Assembly (NCBI GenBank): GCA_050248955.1 | Contig: JBFWRK010000010.1 | Location: forward strand, 124,001 to 188,000 | Source of the DNA: JBFWRK01 sp050248955 | GTDB taxonomy: Bacteria > Actinomycetota > Acidimicrobiia > Acidimicrobiales > Ilumatobacteraceae | DNA length: 64,000 bases | Direction: 5' to 3' | In this document: positions 62,731 to 64,000 of the stretch, one piece after another | Numbering within the stretch: the first letter of the stretch is position 1 | Layout: every line of letters begins with the position of its first letter | Position numbers and translations under genes: made by a program | The notes under the pieces: model-generated | Seen by the model: the letters and a program-made list of their open reading frames with translations, nothing else | What the model was told of the DNA's origin: nothing | Databases searched by the model: none

Positions 62731-63096
62731 ATGCTGCTGATCGATGCCGCCAACGTGGTTGGTTCCCGGCCGACCGGATGGTGGCGCGATCGCGCCGGCG
62801 CGGCTCGGACGTTCGTCCAGCGCGTCCGCGACGCGACGGCAGCCGGACGGCTGTCCGAACCGGTTGTCATCGTCCTCGAGGGCGAGGCCCGCGAAGGTGC
62901 GACCGCTGGCGTGAGCGGTGGCGTCGAGGTCGTCCACGCCGCGGGCGAGGGCGACGACGCGCTCGCTGCACTCGCAGGTAGCAGTCCCCGACCGGTGACG
63001 CTGGTGACCGCCGATCGCGGGCTCACCGAGAGGGTGCACCGAGTCGGTGCTGAGGTCGTCGGCCCGCGCTGGCTCCTCGATCGCCTGGGCCACTGA
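62731..63096 (+). CDS. NYN/PIN-like domain protein
   Basis: 121 residues. The first strand MLLIDAANVVGSRPTGWWRDRAGAA (in part) and the later VTLVTADRGLTERV are hallmarks of NYN/PIN-like putative RNases, which place acidic residues (D5, later D in GDD and TADRG) around a metal. Actinobacterial homologues are annotated as NTP pyrophosphohydrolase or NYN protein without experimental proof. ATG 62731 is favoured by GAGG at optimal distance; ATG 62722 is an alternative. Confidence 0.8.
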   Translation: MLLIDAANVVGSRPTGWWRDRAGAARTFVQRVRDATAAGRLSEPVVIVLEGEAREGATAGVSGGVEVVHAAGEGDDALAALAGSSPRPVTLVTADRGLTERVHRVGAEVVGPRWLLDRLGH

Positions 63097-63287
63097 CGCG
63101 ATGGAACGGGCAACGTCCATGCGTGCGGCTGCAACTCGGACCCACGCTCGTCGGCGACGGAGTCTGTCCAACAGCGTCATAGGTTCATCCGGGCCATGGT
63201 TGGCGACGTCCGATCGATCCGCCTCGAATGCCCGGTGCGAGGCGCTCGCTGCGGCCGCGGTGGAACCCGGATGCTGGCTGGCGGCGA

Positions 63288-63617
63288 TCAGTTGGCGAGT
63301 CCGAGGAACACGATTACGGAGCGAGCCAGACGGAGCATGTCCTCGTCGGCAAGTCGTCCGACGGGCTCGCCGAGTTTGGATCTCTGCACCGTGGTGATCT
63401 TGTCGACCATGAGACTGGATGGCTCGCCCAGGCCGTTGCTCGTGTCGGGCACGATCAGCAGTCGGATCAACGGTGCCGATGTCGGGTCTGTGGTGAAGGC
63501 GCAGACGGTCACGGAGTCGGTGGCGTCGAAGCGATCATCTTGGACGATGACGACGGGTCTGGGCTTGCCGACGTATCCGGTGCCAGCCGCGGCGGTCCAG
63601 ATCTCGCCTCGCCTCAC
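63288..63617 (-). CDS. mazF: MazF/PemK-type mRNA interferase toxin
   Basis: 109 residues of the MazF/PemK fold: MRRGEIWTAAAGTGYVGKPRPVVIVQDDRFD, SVTVCAFTTDP, LMVDKITTVQRSKLGEPVGRLADEDM (in blocks), with the R/T catalytic region typical of ribonucleases that cut mRNA at short sequences. GTG start overlaps the antitoxin stop by four bases (GTGA), ensuring coupled translation after the antitoxin. Confidence 0.93.
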   Translation of the reverse strand: MRRGEIWTAAAGTGYVGKPRPVVIVQDDRFDATDSVTVCAFTTDPTSAPLIRLLIVPDTSNGLGEPSSLMVDKITTVQRSKLGEPVGRLADEDMLRLARSVIVFLGLAN

Positions 63618-63841
63618 TCCTCGTCCAGGCTGATCGCGTCGATGAACGACTGATCCTCAGCGGCGTGCAGGCTGGCGGCGACGGCCGCCGATTGATCGTG
63701 TGCCTGTCGCGCGAACTGTGGCGAGCGCACATCGGGCACCCAGATCTGGATCGGACGGAGGCCCTGCGCCCGTAGACGCTTCCGATGATCACGGACTCGC
63801 TCGGCGACCGAGGTCGGCTTCGGGTTCTGGTGTCGAGCCAT
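63614..63841 (-). CDS. mazE: MazE-type antitoxin
   Basis: 75 residues: a ribbon-helix-helix-like N-terminus (ARHQNPKPTSVAERVRDHRKRLRAQGLRPIQIWVPDV) typical of the antitoxin MazE family that precedes MazF in actinobacteria, and an acidic C-terminal tail (AEDQSFIDAISLDEE) that would wrap the toxin. ATG 63841 is chosen because TAACAT ends seven bases upstream (leaderless); ATG 63850 is within that promoter element. The palindrome over the promoter suggests autorepression. Confidence 0.88.
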   Translation of the reverse strand: MARHQNPKPTSVAERVRDHRKRLRAQGLRPIQIWVPDVRSPQFARQAHDQSAAVAASLHAAEDQSFIDAISLDEE

Positions 63842-63850
63842 ATCCGGCAT

Positions 63851-63862
63851 GTTACATGTAAC
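63851..63862. promoter_or_regulatory. Palindromic operator over the mazEF promoter
   Basis: GTTACATGTAAC is a perfect 12-base palindrome overlapping the likely -10 (TAACAT, minus strand 63854-63849) and ten bases upstream of the antitoxin start. Ribbon-helix-helix antitoxins bind such sites to autoregulate. The remaining bases 63863-64000 show no supported gene. Confidence 0.6.
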
Positions 63863-64000
63863 GGTCGATCGGCGGGAACCGTCCCGTAGATGGTGCCGCG
63901 AAGGTCGCCCCAGGCATCCACTCCGCCGGTCGGCCTGCGCGACGTGGCCGGCTCTGGGCTGCTCGAGCGTGGAGGTCGCCGCGCCCGATTCGGGCTGGGT

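Overview
High-GC DNA (roughly 70% by eye) with dense, short-spaced genes and frequent GTG/TTG starts. The gene set points to Actinomycetota, most likely the class Acidimicrobiia (an Ilumatobacter-like lineage). The strongest clues are a glycine-cleavage/FHA/MerR/DUF151/MerR neighbourhood laid out like the mycobacterial Rv1826-Rv1830 region, a tandem glycine riboswitch before gcvP, and surface proteins carrying xLDTR-type repeats. A run of 10 Ns at 59814-59823 shows a draft scaffold. I see no rRNA, tRNA, prophage, insertion sequence or CRISPR array.

Layout. 0-3.6 kb: a partial threonine aldolase, a two-part Fe(II)/2-oxoglutarate oxygenase and a divergent RpiR regulator, which together suggest amino-acid beta-hydroxylation followed by aldol cleavage; then a zinc-ribbon protein whose TTG start sits inside a perfect palindrome. 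4-9.6 kb: a secreted protein, a membrane GGDEF-EAL protein and a BTAD regulator. 9.6-13.2 kb: a minus-strand group with a helix-hairpin-helix protein, a Cys-rich protein, a stand-alone I9-like propeptide protein and a subtilase. 13.2-22.8 kb: FKBP, DUF4389, argG, a surface beta-lactamase-fold protein, a methyltransferase, YihY, a PLP lyase and TauE. 22.8-31.7 kb: the glycine cleavage genes gcvP, gcvT and gcvH with regulators, interrupted by a broken NUDIX gene and an array of nine phased CACGTG palindromes. 31.7-42.5 kb: a nucleotidyltransferase/phosphomannomutase-like fusion, CDP-alcohol phosphatidyltransferase, diguanylate cyclase, SDR, HIT, SRAP, NUDIX, lipoprotein, nitronate monooxygenase-like and DUF2804 genes.

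42.5-58.9 kb is the standout region. An operon encodes an acyl-CoA dehydrogenase, a 2800-residue iterative synthase (KS-AT-KS-ACP-ACP-ACP-KR-DH) and a eukaryote-style single-chain acyl-CoA carboxylase, with a convergent Sfp-type phosphopantetheinyl transferase. Two features are odd. All three carrier domains have Thr where the phosphopantetheine-accepting Ser is expected. The carboxylase's biotin carboxylase domain has lost its ATP-binding core and most catalytic residues. This looks like a PUFA/lipid-type synthase with dedicated malonyl-CoA supply; the product is unknown.

59-64 kb: a secreted CAP-domain protein with 432-bp repeats across the assembly gap, a cupin, an NYN-domain protein and a mazEF toxin-antitoxin pair with a palindrome over its promoter. 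Across the window, about 16 genes have a TANNNT -10 hexamer ending 6-8 bases before the start codon, which indicates leaderless transcripts and was used to settle several starts.
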